Below are positions 23,528 through 35,602 of a DNA stretch of 64,000 bases, piece after piece; the first letter of the stretch is position 1, and each line of letters opens with the position of its first letter. The notes beneath the pieces are model-generated. The model made no database searches. It was not told the origin of the DNA and saw only the letters and a program-made list of their open reading frames with translations. The position numbers and the translations under genes were made by a program. Origin of the DNA: Juglans regia (lineage: Eukaryota > Streptophyta > Magnoliopsida > Fagales > Juglandaceae); the NCBI RefSeq assembly GCF_001411555.2, contig NC_049902.1, positions 9,679,985 through 9,743,984 of the forward strand. Direction: 5' to 3'.

Positions 23528-25813
23528 TGTCTAAACACTGCCCTTGCTCTAGCTGAAACCCTCATTCTCTCCATCTTCTTGTTCTCCAATCGAAACCCAG
23601 AGTCCAAACCGAAACCTCTTGATGTCTCTTTCTGAAACCCTAGCTCTCGATCTCGAATCCTCGATCTCTCTCGCCCAAAGTCCAAACTGAAACCTTAGCT
23701 TTCTCTCTAGCCATATCTTCTACTTTCTCTCTCTCTCTCTCTCCAAAGCCATAGCCTTCGAGTTTCTGAGGCATTTTCTCTCGTTGGAGTTTCTGATATT
23801 ATATCAAAAGGCTTGAGCTAGGAAGACTTTGGGAGTGAATCGTGGGTAAGTTACTGCTCTTTTTTGGAAAAAAAATGTTTTTGAGGTACTTAGATGTTTT
23901 TAAAACCGATACGTGGTTTATTGATAAGAATCGACACTCTAGTTTTGTTAAGCCCTAGACTCACAAATAAAGGATTTTGTTTTGATGAAGAGAGATTTGT
24001 TAGTATTTGGAAGAATTGGGTTTTAGGATGTTGTATCTTTGATTTTTCTAGATTTTTTATTTTTTTTAAATCAGTTGTGTTTCTGGGTGGAGTGTAAAAT
24101 AAGAGCAATGCATTTATGGTGAAGGGGTTTCATGTCTTAGAAAAATGAGAATCCATTTGTGTGCTTGGATTGTGGGTAATAGTTGAACATACATGTTGCA
24201 GTTGGCCAAAGTTGCGCGCTTTATGCTTGTAATTCAATAGAACTCGGTACTGATGATTATATTTTTATAGTGATGAACATTTTGGGTTTCTATGTTGTTT
24301 CTTTCAAGGTTTTTGACGATGGTATTATTTGGAAATGCAGGTCATGGAATTTCTCAAGTCATTGGTGACATTGAAAAAGTGAAGTGTTTTATAAATAAAT
24401 ATATATATATATATATATATAGATATATCCTGTTATTGGCTCCGAGGATGCCTTCATATCAATCATTCATTACTTAGAAACATTTGTTAATTCTTTTAAA
24501 CATTTGTTACTCAAATCCTGATGATAAGCCTTTACAAAAGCACTTCATCTTTGTTTAGAAAATTACATTAATTAGCTCCAAACTTAATTACACTCATTTT
24601 TGTTTAATTAATTGCAAACATCCTTAAAAACTTATTTAGTTTTTTCTTTTGGTGCTGTTGCTAGTTAAATGTCACCATGCATTGAGCAGGTGATTTTTGA
24701 GGTATGCATGCATGTTTAGCCTGATTGAGTTGCTATAAACAGGGGTCTGTTTGGTTCTATCCCTCCATGAGTCATTAATTAATTTTTGCTTTTTTTGTTT
24801 TTGCTCAAAGGTAAACACATGAAGGCAAAAGATTTCATATTGCTTGAGTCTTTTGCTTTGTTTTTCTCTCTAGGAGTCTTTTCAGAGTGGATTGAGATGG
24901 AGTTTGTGGGATGTTATAGGTTACAAACTATATATTTTTACTGATTTCCATGTCAATACTTGGTCATTGAGCTGTTTTTATAGATTGTGTCTACTGTCAA
25001 TACTTGGTTAATCCATTTTAGAAACCTCTTCTTTGGAATGTATGCATGGAGAATTTGGTGTTCCTTTCCATAGTTTGTGTTTTTCTCTGTTGAAATACAT
25101 TCTTACTCTTTAGTTTCCCAAGTTGCAGAGAATATACTAGGAATTCAATATAGCGGTTTTCTTCAATTGGGTGGCTACATCAAATAGCTTGAAGTTTTAT
25201 TTGGTGTGATTAAATCACATGGAAGACTATGTTATTGATATGTAACTCATATCTTGTAATTTTATATTTTGTAATGTAATGTAAGTTTACTGTAAGTTTC
25301 TTGTCCATTGTTCAAGTTATCATTTTGTATTTTGTAATAATGTAATATGTAGTGTTTACCGATAAACAAAAAAAAGTATTATGTAGTGGATTGCATGCAT
25401 TTTAGTTTTATATTTTTATATATTTTATAATTTTGGACAATGTTAGTATTATGCTTTTTAACATTACCTCCTAGAAAAAAAATTCACATAATATAGGCTT
25501 TTATAAAAAAAAAAAAATTATGATTTTCAACATAGATTATTCTTGAAAAATATTTAATATGGTATAGGTTTTTATTAAAATAAATTATGCTTTCAAATAT
25601 AGACTTCTATAAAAAAAAAAATTATGCTTTTAAAAAATTATGAAAAAATAGACTTCTTTAAAAAAGAAAGAAAAAAAAGCGGGTTCAACTTGGAACCCGG
25701 AATCCGGGTTTTAAAAAACCCAGGTTCAACCGGGTTTTAGCTCGGGTTTGAAACTTGGGTTCCGGTCTGGGTATACCCTGATTCTTGGGTCAGAACTCGG
25801 ATGTACAGTCTTA
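23322..25813. mobile_element. Non-autonomous hAT element with gene-like insert
   Basis: A 2,492-bp insertion flanked by the 8-bp direct repeat TATAGCAG (23,314-23,321 and 25,814-25,821). It has inverted ends TAAGACTGTTCATC (left) and TAAGACTGTACATC (complement of the right end). Unit 2 holds the empty site, with a single TATAGCAGTCTC at ~51,938. Subterminal AACCCGG-type repeats (25,680-25,770) are typical of hAT elements. It has no transposase. The inside looks like part of a host gene: ATATAAAGG, a CT-rich leader (23,460-23,845), a donor GTAAG at 23,846, and an acceptor before GTCATGGAATTTCTC at 24,341. I recognise no encoded protein. An AT microsatellite lies at ~24,400-24,420. Confidence 0.85.
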
Positions 25814-25822
25814 TATAGCAGT

Positions 25823-26710
25823 CTCAATTAATTAGTTGTTTGAAGGTGGCGAAGATGCAGAAAAACACTTAGATCATTTGGCTTTTAAATTTGGATTAAT
25901 ATGAAATATGACATAATTATATAATATTGTATACGGAGAGATATTACAAATATCATAAGATATGAAAATACTCAAATTCATTGATAGGTAGAAGAAATAT
26001 TTGAAAAGAATAAAAAATATTAAAAAAAATATTTAAATGATATATATAGCTTATTGTAAATCAACTAATATAATTGTAATTCTAGATTAATGTAATTAAG
26101 TTTATCATTTTAATTCTCTACTTACTCGGCTTATAGAATCTTTTTCTAAGGTCTGGTTTGCTATCAATATTTATATAATATCATATAATTATCATAATTA
26201 TTTTAAATTTTTATATAAAATATAATAAATAATTTAATTTTTTTAAATTTTAAAATAAAAATAATATTAAAATTTATATTATAATAATATTTTTTTAATT
26301 TTTAATTTTTTATATTATTTTATTTGTTTACCCAAAACGAGGCCAAAACACATCCACGTGTTTATTTATTAGTTTGCGTGGTCCTGCGGGGCACACGTAG
26401 ACAAAATTCAACATAAAAAAAAAAAAGGAAAGGCACGAGTAACAATGCTTAATAGTGCTTAGGTAAATAAAAACAATGCTTAATAGTGACATATAAAAAA
26501 AAGCAATGTACGTATAAGTTTAGTTAATTTTATTTTTAAAAGTTTTTAAAATTATAATAATATTATTTTAAAAATAATATTTTTTTATTTAATATAAAAT
26601 TTGTACATATCAATGATATCATCTCTATTTAAAAAAAGAAAAATGATATATGAAAGCCACTGTTTGTAGAAGCTAATTTTGTACTCATTAGGTGTCAAAA
26701 CATACACCAC
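25823..26710. other. Spacer with a GATGAG-family-like MITE remnant
   Basis: The first ~80 bp match unit 2. After that the DNA is unit-1-specific and AT-rich. About 26,150-26,345 (GGTCTGGTTTGC ... TTACCCAAAACGAGGCC) looks like another AT-rich MITE. Around 26,440-26,500 the string AACAATGCTTAATAGTG is repeated twice ~30 bp apart. No gene is seen. Confidence 0.45.
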
Positions 26711-27135
26711 ATATTTGAGAGGGAAAACGAGAGAGAGCACAGATGAGAGAGAGAGCACGGATGAGAGATGAGAGAGAGAGAGAACGAGCGGAGATGAGAG
26801 AGAGAACGAGAGAGAGAGAACGAGCGGAGATGAGAGAGAGAACGAGCGAGAGATGAGAGAGAGCGAGCGAGAGCGAGACGAGAGAGAGAGAGCGAGATGC
26901 CAAGAGAGAGCGAGACGACGAGAGAGAGACCGAGAGCAGAGATGAGAGAGAGAGAGTGGAGATGAGAGAGAGAGCGAGACGACGAGAGAGAGAGACCGAG
27001 AGCAGAGATGAGAGAGAGAGTGGAGATGAGAGAGAGAGCGAGACGACGAGAGAGGAGCGCAGAGGAGAGAGAGAGAGCGAGACGAGAGAGAGCGGAGACG
27101 ATGAGAGAGAGAGAGAGACGGGAGAACAAGCCGAA
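26711..27135 (+). repeat. GA-rich purine tract (~420 bp)
   Basis: Almost pure purine sequence built from GAGA, GCGAGA, GACGAGA and GGAGATGAGA blocks. Longer blocks recur, for example GCGAGACGACGAGAGAGAG followed by CCGAGAGCAGAG and then GAGATGAGAGAGAGAG at ~26,900-27,050. The three long minus-strand ORFs that cross it (Ser/Leu/Arg-rich) are low-complexity by-products. The strand asymmetry could favour triplex (H-DNA) structure; that is inference. Confidence 0.95.
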
Positions 27136-27486
27136 GGAAAAGAAAAGAAAAAAAAAAAAAACAAATGGATGAGAGGCATCCACGTAGTGTGTGCATTGTG
27201 TGCACCACTACAGTGGATGCCGTATAGCACTACTCTTTAAAAAATGAAAATAGAATTTTTCATAAAAAAAAAATTATGGCCAATGAAGTGTACCGATGTG
27301 CCACTTTTGTTTTTATCTTTGTTTTTTTAATTTTTTTTTATCGATGCACATGGCGCCACCCATTTGTTGGCGAGCCTGCAGACAGACAGTATCTAAATTA
27401 ATGGAAAAGGTGCACTGATGCATTATTGTGATATTTTGTAAAACTTAACTAATTATGATAAAAAATTATTTTCTTTAACGTACAAA

Positions 27487-28312
27487 TCTTAAATGTGTAA
27501 ACTTATTCCTTCCCTCTCTCTGATAAAAAATTAAGGTTTTTATATCTGTTGAGGAAGTCGATATTCTCCTCCTACATCTCATTTTCCTTATTCCTCCATC
27601 TACCTACCTTGTTTATCAATACATTTTTTTTTTTGCTTAGTTTGATTTTGCCGCCACTTTTCGACAACTATCGAGAGACATGCACGGTATAAACAGACTC
27701 TTCATGTGCCGCCCACATTTGCACGTGATCCTCACCTGCCAGATCACCAGACTCGCCACTACTAGATTTTTTAGATTTGACCTTTATGGCTAAAAATAGA
27801 TAAGTGTGTTGCCTTAATACGCCGTCACAAATTTCAAAGTCTATTGGAGTTAGTCCAAACTGTAATCTATCATTTTTCTCATCTATCTTATTGTTTTCAT
27901 TTTTGGTTTCCTTATTGTCAATTAAAATAAATAAAAAAAGAGTTTGTCTCTTGGATTTTTGTCTATAGAGGTTGAATAATCTCTTTCTATGAAGGGTGAT
28001 GTTGAGTCTCTGTTTAGGCAAAGAGTCCTATCTTTTGAACGTTTGTCTGTAGAGAGTATTAATAGTAGTGAAGACCAGACCAGTAACAAAAGGAAATAGT
28101 ATATTGGTAGAGCTTTAAATGTATTATTTTAGTTTATGATGTCATGTTTGATATGTGAACATCTTAGAATATATCCGGTCATGAATGTAAGTTTCTTGAT
28201 GAATAAATAATGACAATTTCCCTTAAAAAAAAACTAATTATGATAAAATACATGTTAATCTCAATATATTGTAAATAAATAAATGAAAATTAAAATTGGG
28301 GGGGGGGGGGTT
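27487..28312 (+). repeat. Unclassified repeat R, copy 1
   Basis: This copy begins TCTTAAATGTGTAAAC. It continues through TTTTCGACAACTATCGAGAG and an AG acceptor-like TTTTGTCTATAG, and ends TGAATAAATAATGACA plus an A run, then AACTAATTATGATAAAA and a G run. After the acceptor the frame reads MKGDVESLFR and ESINSSEDQTSNKRK-stop, which looks like the last exon and 3' UTR of a gene. I do not recognise the protein. Confidence 0.7.
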
Positions 28313-28329
28313 CTCTCTCTCATAAATAA

Positions 28330-29035
28330 ATAAATAAATAAACAAACAAATTTACACGTGATCCTCACCTGCCACTCCTTCCGATAGCTCTTCTCGTCAC
28401 AAGCACCAGATCATTGGATTCGCCACCACCAGATCTTTCAGATCTGACCTTTGTGGTTGAAAAGAGACAAGCATGTTACCTTTACACACCGTCACAGATT
28501 CCAAAGTCTATCGGAGTTGATCCAAAATGTAATCCATCAATTTTCGCATCTATCTTACTGTTTTTTTTTCGGTTTCCTTATTGTTAATTAAAATATAAAA
28601 AAAATTCGTCTATTGGATTTTTGTCTATAGAGGTTAAATCATCTCCTTTTATGAAGGGTGATGTTGAGTCTCTATTTAGGCAGAAAGTGCTATCTCTTGG
28701 ACATTTATTTGTAGAAAGTATCAATAGTAGTGAAGATCAGACCAATAATGAAAGGAAATAGTGTATTGGTGGAGTTTCAAATGTATTATTTTGATTTATG
28801 ATGTCATGTTTGATATATAGACATCCTAAAATGTATCTGGTCATGGATGTAAATTTCTTGATGAATAAATAATGACAGTTTCTCTTAAAAAAAAACTAAT
28901 TATAATAAAATACATTTTAATCTCAATATATTGTAAATAAATAAATGAAAATTAAAATTTGGGGGAAGGGGGGCTTGTTTTCTCTCTCACAAAAAATTAA
29001 TAAACAAATAAGAGAGAATATCTTAAGAGATTCCT
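28330..29035 (+). repeat. Unclassified repeat R, copy 2 (5'-truncated)
   Basis: This copy matches copy 1 from TTTACACGTGATCCTCACC to the end and lacks the first ~200 bp. The exon-like part reads MKGDVESLFRQKVLSLG and SVESINSSEDQTSNERK-stop. It ends TAAGAGAGAATATCTTAAGA and runs directly into the Harbinger-like terminus at 29,038. Copies 1 and 2 are nearly adjacent in the same orientation. Confidence 0.7.
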
Positions 29036-29037
29036 TG

Positions 29038-29739
29038 AGAGCACTAGCATTGGATTCATTAAATTCATCTTTAAATTTTGATGAAAAGTACATATTTTCC
29101 ATATACCTAAAACCTCCTTATCCATAACTCCACATTAGATTAGCTATTGGATTCATCAAAATAATAATATAATATTATTTTTTTAATAATATTATTTTTT
29201 ATTTTTTATTTCATATTTTGTAATTACACTAATCATATGTTAATTAATAATTTAATTTGATACTTAAATTATTATTTTCCAATTAATTTTTTTCCTCAAT
29301 CTAATTATCATTTTAACAACCATTCTTCTACCCAACAATCATATATAGAATTTATGAAACTAACAAACACATTTACAATTCTTTCATCCAACAAACATAT
29401 TACCAATATTTCTTCAATCCAATTGTCACATCTAAAATTCTTGAAACCAACATACACTTCCACAAACCCTTCTTCTCTACCCAAACTTCACATCTATAAT
29501 TCTAAAAACTAACAAACACATTCATTCCACCATGCACAATATCAAACATTCATCTCTATAATTATTGAAACCAACAAGTAGATGTAGCCAACCATTCTTC
29601 TTTTGCCAAGATTTTTAGTTACAACTAATAGTCTCGGATTAATCCCTATAAGTAGATCCATCCTCTCATTACTTCTTACTCATCAAAAACCAATCTTTCT
29701 TCTTCTATTCCATCAAATTTTGTTCTCCCAATTCCCTAT
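29038..29739 (+). mobile_element. Harbinger left terminal region
   Basis: It begins GAGCACTAGCATTGGATTC, a PIF/Harbinger-like terminus that recurs in the Tourist-like MITE at 19,165 and the remnants at 15,772 and 42,863. A long AT-rich leader follows, up to the transposase. The matching right end was not located, so the element appears incomplete or rearranged. Confidence 0.5.
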
Positions 29740-30849
29740 GGATCCCTTTGAGAGTATTGATCATATGGAAGATGAAGATTATTTTGATCACGAGGAGTAT
29801 ATGATACAAGCAATGACCCTACATAGACAACAACATGCAGCCGAGGGAGCTCTGCTTCATGTCGTCGTAATTCTCAACCTCGCATGTTCATCCGACGTAA
29901 TCCATTGGAAGGTCATGAACACATTTGGAATGATTACTTTGCTGAGCCGTCGATATATCCGCTAAACGGTTTTAGGAGGAGGTATCGAATTCATCGTAAT
30001 GTATTTTTACCCATACATTATGCAGTTGAAGCTCATGATGATTATTTTGTCTAAAAAAGAGACGCCAGTGGGAGATTTGGATTGTCTTCCTTTCAAAAGA
30101 TAATTGCAGCAATTAGGATTCTCGCATATGGGGTCACGGCAGATTTTATGGACGAGTATGTAAGAATTGGAGAAAGCACCACACGGTTGAGTATGAAGAA
30201 ATTTGTAAAGGCGATTGTGTCAATTTTTGGGGGTGAGTACTTGAGGTCTCCAACCAACAGTGATATAGCGAGGTTACTAGAAGTCGGACAAAAGAGTGGG
30301 TTTCCAGGAATGTTGGGTAGCATTGATTGCATGCACTGGAAATGGAAGAGTTGTCATAGTGCTTGGAAATGTATGTACTCTGGTCACGTAAATGAACCAA
30401 CTATTATTTTGGAGGCTATTGCTTCTTATGATCTTTGGATATGGCATGCTTTTTTTGGTTTGCCTGGGTCTCATAACGACATCAACGTACTCGATTGATC
30501 TTCTATTTTTGCTGCATTGGCCGAAGGTCATGCTCCTCTGTGCAACTACACAATCAATAGCTTTGGAGTACTCCAAGCTAGATTTGCAATTGTGCGTGGA
30601 CCTGCTAGGTATTTCCAGCCCCAAGTTCTAAAAGACATTATGTACGCATGCATTATCTTGCACAATATGATCGTTGAAGATGAGTGTCATCAATATCTCG
30701 GGGCTGACCAATTCATTTACGAATCCAATGATGATACTCCACATGAGCCAATTTCACGCGATAATATACCTGAATTCATGGAGTTCATTGCGCAACATCA
30801 TCGAATCAGAGATAGAGGCACTCATTCACAACTCCATATAATTGATTAA
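29740..30849 (+). pseudogene. PIF/Harbinger transposase (DDE_4), broken
   Basis: The predicted product starts MDPFESIDHMEDEDYFDHEE. It shifts frame at ~29,855 and hits a stop near 30,053. The nuclease follows: SSFQKIIAAIRILAYG, then GSIDCMHWKWK (first catalytic Asp), EPTIILEAIASYDLWIWHAF and GLPGSHNDINVL (second Asp), with a stop at ~30,496. Next comes NYTINS joined directly to FGVLQARFAIVRGP. In intact family members roughly 45-50 residues, including the third acidic residue (VERAF), lie between these blocks. So an internal deletion removed the catalytic Glu. The C-terminus (DIMYACIILHNMIVEDE) is well kept. The protein cannot be active. It sits in DNA found only in unit 1. Confidence 0.9.
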
Positions 30850-30975
30850 TTGAGACTTTGAGCTCGTGACAGTCCATATATGCACATATAATAATTGAGA
30901 CTTTGAGCCTAGATATAATTGATTAATTGAGACTTTGAGCTCGTGACAGTCCATATATGCACATATAATAATAAT
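30836..30975 (+). repeat. 77-bp tandem duplication after the transposase stop
   Basis: ATATAATTGATTAATTGAGA begins at 30,836 and again at 30,913, followed both times by CTTTGAGCTCGTGACAGTCC. Two nearly exact copies overlap the Harbinger stop codon and 3' region. Confidence 0.9.
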
Positions 30976-32392
30976 AATTAAAAATCATGTGTAATTAATG
31001 CTATATCTACATGGATGAGGATCATGGTTGGTGGATTATGCATGCTAGCTTGCTCATTAATTAGCTAGGTAAGGTATATGAGTGTAGGTTGATCCCATCC
31101 TAATCCTAGACCCTTGGAATGCCAAGTTGATTTTTCATGATCTCTTAATATTAAATGTTTTTGGGGTTTTGTAAAATATATGATCAACGATTCGAGACAT
31201 GATTAACTAAAACAATGGACTCACAAGTTTGTTGTTGCAATGTTATTTTTTTTTCTTTTGGGTATATTAATATTTTTTTTCTTGTAACTTTATATATAAG
31301 TTTAAAATTTGAGCTTGAATTATTAGAAAACATAGTCGGTGTTTATATGTATATATGCAGAGAGAGAGAGAGAGAGAGAAGCATTAATTCATGAACCACG
31401 TATAACTACGTAGGAATGTTGTCTATCATGAATTTACCTAATCAACAGAAAGCAAATGAGTTAGAGTCCTAGACACAAGTACTACTCTTTAGTGGGGTTT
31501 CACTTTCACTATCGAACCTAAACAAGCCACACACATCATACAAAACAACACAAATCATCATAGTTTTAAAATAATCCAAAACCAATAAAAGTCAGTGCTA
31601 GCAGAAAGGGACATCCTTCCATAAAGCTCGATTTAACAACCCCTAGCTAAACCCATTTATTAATTTAATACCCCAAATAATTTATTTTTGTTACATGCAT
31701 GACCATATATATTTATATATATATATATATATATAGACTTACGTTTGAATTAGATAAATTTAATGCATCTTGATCTATATATAAATACATAAAAATTTTA
31801 TATAATTAAGGTTATTAATTAGCTAGAAGGTGGAAAATTTAATATATATATTTTTTTAATGACATGATAACAATTTTTGTAATTTGATCGATAGGACAAC
31901 ACCACATGAGAGACTACTGGCTAGTTAGCTGGGCGTGCACAGTACCATGGCGTGAGCCTGAGGTTATCGTCCTAGCTAGCTTATAAGGTGGTGGTGTGTG
32001 GTGGATAGACTTTTTAGTTTTTATCATTAAGTGTTTAACAAGTGCAAAAGCTAGATAGATCAGACAAAATACGCATACTATTATTGTAATCACCTTTTGT
32101 CTAGAATTATTGTTGAGGCCGAGTTTGATGTTGATGATCATATTCATGATAGACAACATTTCTATTGCCCCCCCTTCCCGTCCAATTCCATATATACATA
32201 TATATGTTCTTTACTAGTCAAAGTTGATTTTATTCGGATGCTGTCTTAAATTAGTAATATTTTAGAACACTTTATGATACAATAATACATATCCTATATC
32301 TTTGCATTGATTTAAATTTTTAATATAACCTAGTTTATTTTTAAACTAATTTTTTACTTCTAATTTATTTTTTCAGCTTTATTGATTGTGAT
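30976..32392. other. Spacer, no gene recognised
   Basis: AT-rich DNA with a GA microsatellite (~31,361-31,379) and TA runs (~31,705-31,735). An 81-codon minus-strand ORF at 31,914-32,159 has no recognisable features. The left end of the hAT element that follows should lie here, but I did not find a terminus matching its right end. Confidence 0.4.
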
Positions 32393-34640
32393 ATGAATTC
32401 TAGACCTAGTGGAGATGATCGTCTACAAGGGGATGTGGCGGATGTCAATGCTACAACTCTTACACCGGTAGGTACTTCCACCCCTAGAGCCACATCTAGG
32501 GTAGCTACATCTAGAGCAGCTACATTTAGAATAACTACATCTTGTGCGAATAATCGACTCCCACTCCCAGTAGATATAGAGAATGATGATATGTTCAACG
32601 AAGAAGAGGAGATGCCCATTGAGCAAGATCAACCACCACGGCCTTCTAAAAAGAGGTCGTGAACATGAGAGCATTTCACCAAAATTCCTGGTGATATTGT
32701 GAACCCGGTAGCAAGATGTCATTACTGTGGGCAACTTTGTGGATGTCATTCTAAGAAGCAAGGCACCAATATATTAATAGCACATTTAAATGGTTGCCAA
32801 CAATATAAGATAGCGAAGGGGATTGTCAGCCACTAATCAAACCAACTTCAGTTACCAAACTTCTACAGCCACTGATGGTACACAGACTAAGAAATTGGTT
32901 ATTCCTCAATACAGTGAGAACATGTTGAGGGACATGATTGCAGAGATGATAATTACTGATGAGATGCCCTATACCACAGTTGAGAAAAGAGGCTTTCAAA
33001 AGTTTCTAAACTTTGTTGAGCCATGATTTCCCATTCCATCACGGTATACGGTGATGCAAGATTGTATGAAGATGCATGTGAAAGACAAGGTGGAGACGAG
33101 GAAGATGTTTATTACCAATGGCCAGAGAGTGTCGTTTACAGCTGACACATGGACGTCCATACAGAACGTCTGCTACATGTGTATCACAGTACACTACATT
33201 GACAGTGAGTGGATTTTGCAAAAAAAAAATTATTGACTTTAAAGATATTGTGGATCATAAAGGTACATCCATGGAGGCGAAAATAGATGATTGTTTAAAC
33301 GACTGGAGAATTTGAAAAGTGTTATATATTACAGTTGACAATGCCAGTGCCAATGAAACAACAATTGATTGGTTTAAGCGGAACACGACGGTGAGAGATG
33401 ATGTCATTCGGGCCCACGAGTTTATTCACGTTAGATGCTGTGCTCATATCATCAACCTCATAGTTGTTTAGGGGTTAAAAAATGTTGATGATTCCATTAC
33501 CCGAGTCCGCAGCATTGTACAATATGTGAGGAGTTCCCCTCAAAAGCTTGCCAAGTTTAAGGCAATAACAAAAAATCTTAAGATTGAATGTTCTAGTATG
33601 TTGTGCTTGGACGTTCCGACTTAATGGAACTCTATATACATAATGTTGGATGTGGCATAGAAGTACCAAAAAGCATTCAAGCGAATGGAGGTCGAGGATG
33701 GGGGCCTGAAGTATGCTTTGTTGGAGCCAGCAGAACAGGGGCTTGGTGCGTCGAACGCACATGATTGGACCAGTGTGAGACACATTGTTGAATTTTTAAG
33801 AACTTTTTATGACATAATCATGCGGCTATCTAGATCCAAATATACGATTGTGAACTCATTATTCAGCGAGCTCTCGGAGTTTCACTTCCACTTGAAAAAT
33901 AGTTGTACTAACTCTAGTGGATTGTTATCTACTATGGCTACGAGGATGAAGACTAAATATGATAAATATTGGAGGAATATTGAGAAGATAAATAGGTTGC
34001 TATTTGTGGCTGTGATCCTTGACCCTCGATATACGTTGGCCGTTGTAGAATTTTGGATAAATTCCATCATCGGGGCAGTGAAGGCTGTAGAGTTTATTAG
34101 AGTGCTAAAAAGTTATATTGATGACTTATATAATCACTACAACAATAGTTGTCAGCCATCATCTGCAGCTGGTATCTCCTCACATTCGAGGCCGATGGGG
34201 TCGACAGTTTCCTCAGGTGATACTGACCCACCTCTAGGGGTTAGAGGTCATCGTATTATACAGCACTATCATCAACTCATGTCAACAAAGAATATTATGC
34301 ATTCTACATCTGAGGTTGAACGATACTTTATGGAAACTGTCGAGGCACCTAGTGATGTATTTCAGTTATTAACTTGGTGGAAAGTTAATTCTACCAAGTA
34401 TCCAGTCATTTCCCGTATAGCCCGAGATGTGCTAGCCATTCTTGTCACTACGGTTGCCTCATAGTCGGCATTTAGCACTAGAGGTCTCCTATTGGATGTT
34501 TATCGGAGTTCATTGTCACCGTCAACTGTGGAGGCCCTCGTTTGCACACAGAATTGGATAAGTGAAACGCCCATTGGACTAGATACTATTGGCGTTGATG
34601 CCGAGAGCTATAGACTTGAATCAGATACGTTTATATGCTT
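32393..34640 (+). pseudogene. hAT transposase (zinc finger BED to dimerisation domain), broken
   Basis: The order of domains is that of plant hAT (Ac / DAYSLEEPER-like) transposases. An acidic N-terminus (32,393-32,662) is followed by a stop, then a BED finger ARCHYCGQLC...HLNGC (~32,712-32,800). Next is the block with FTADTWTS (catalytic Asp, ~33,135-33,160), then TVDNASANET (second Asp, ~33,333), HVRCCAHIINLIV, and FKRMEVEDGG. An uninterrupted 259-codon part (33,685-34,464) follows, with FDP-type ILDPRYTLAVVEFW and TWWKVNSTKYPVISRIARD. The dimerisation domain continues past a TAG at 34,462-34,464 as SAFSTRGLLLDVYRSSLSP. Several other stops and frameshifts occur (after KKRS, FVEP, DWRI, DVPT). 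Codon 34,462 is where family members carry the catalytic Glu of SESAFS, so the nonsense change hits the active site. Confidence 0.9.
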
Positions 34641-35439
34641 TTAAATGATTATTTAATTATTTTTAATGTTTCTAACTTCTACTTTTTATTATTTTAAAGA
34701 TCTAATTGTACCTAACATAATTGCCGATGACTGAGAGTCTGAGACGGACGCCCCTTGAGAGTTGGGATGGAGTTGAGAGAACCCCATTTCTTGGTAAGAA
34801 TCAAATTCTACTTTTACCGTGTTCAATTTTTTATTATCAATTTTCTTTATTTATTAATTGCATCTTTCTATCTTCATTTCAGGCATGATCAATGAACCAA
34901 AAAGCATTTGAGTGAAATCCGTGTTTAATATTTATGTAGTTATATTTCAAGATTAAGTTAATGTTGTTATTACGTTATAAATGAGACTGTTATAACTTAT
35001 GGCTACATCATCCATGTTATTTAGTCTTTAAACTATGGTATTTAAGGTTTTTTTTTTTAATCTTTTCAGTATTTTTTTTTTCAGATTTGGACTTGAGCTT
35101 TGGTGATCATATTTATGTAGTTATATTTATGTAATTACATTACATTGTGCTCGATCCTAGCAAAGACCGAAACAAAGACCCACCACGTGATACTCTTATT
35201 TGGGCCACATTGATTTTTGTCTTTTTCTTTTTCATATTCCCGAATATTAATTGTCTTCTTTGCAATTAGAATTTTGGCCAATTGAGTCATGTTGCTTAAA
35301 ACTTTTATTAGTATCAGATTCTTCATTCTTTTGTCGGTAGTAAAGTTTTGAATCTTTTGATATATATGGTAGTATTGGTGCCCCAAAGGCATTTTAATTT
35401 GTCTCCACAACGTCCTATATACACACAACAAATCTCCTA
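34641..35439. other. hAT 3' flank, AT-rich
   Basis: Follows the transposase remnant. I see no other gene. A 148-codon minus-strand ORF at 35,135-35,581 crosses the hAT terminal repeats and shows no known domain. Confidence 0.4.
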
Positions 35440-35602
35440 AGCCGACGTACAACTCGATATGTAAGAAACGTAGAGAAACAAGCGGTCCGACTTCGAATGG
35501 AGTTCCGACCTCCGTTCGGAGTTCCAATAGGACGAGTTTGAGGAACAATTTGGCTTCGACTTGATAGGTCGAAAACGACAACGGAGTCGGAGCTCAGCCC
35601 TA
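35440..35602. mobile_element. Probable right terminus of the hAT element
   Basis: It ends GTCGGAGCTCAGCCCTA, whose complement TAGGGCTGAGCTCCGAC is a typical hAT end. It carries short inverted subterminal strings (GGTCCGACTTCG, GGAGTTCCGACC, CGTTCGGAGTTCC). Repeat R copy 3 starts directly after it. The matching left end was not found, so the 8-bp target duplication cannot be checked. Confidence 0.55.

Noticed and set aside
23314..25822. Calling the 2.5-kb insertion a Mutator element from a 9-bp repeat
   Set aside because: The ninth base (T) is better read as the first base of the inverted end TAAGACTGT; the 8-bp repeat and AACCCGG subterminal repeats fit hAT.
26585..27230. Three overlapping minus-strand ORFs of 160-207 codons
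   Set aside because: They are Ser/Leu/Arg strings generated by the GA/CT tract in all frames, with no domain.
35135..35581. 148-codon minus-strand ORF
   Set aside because: Crosses the hAT terminal repeats; no domain, Met-rich start by chance.
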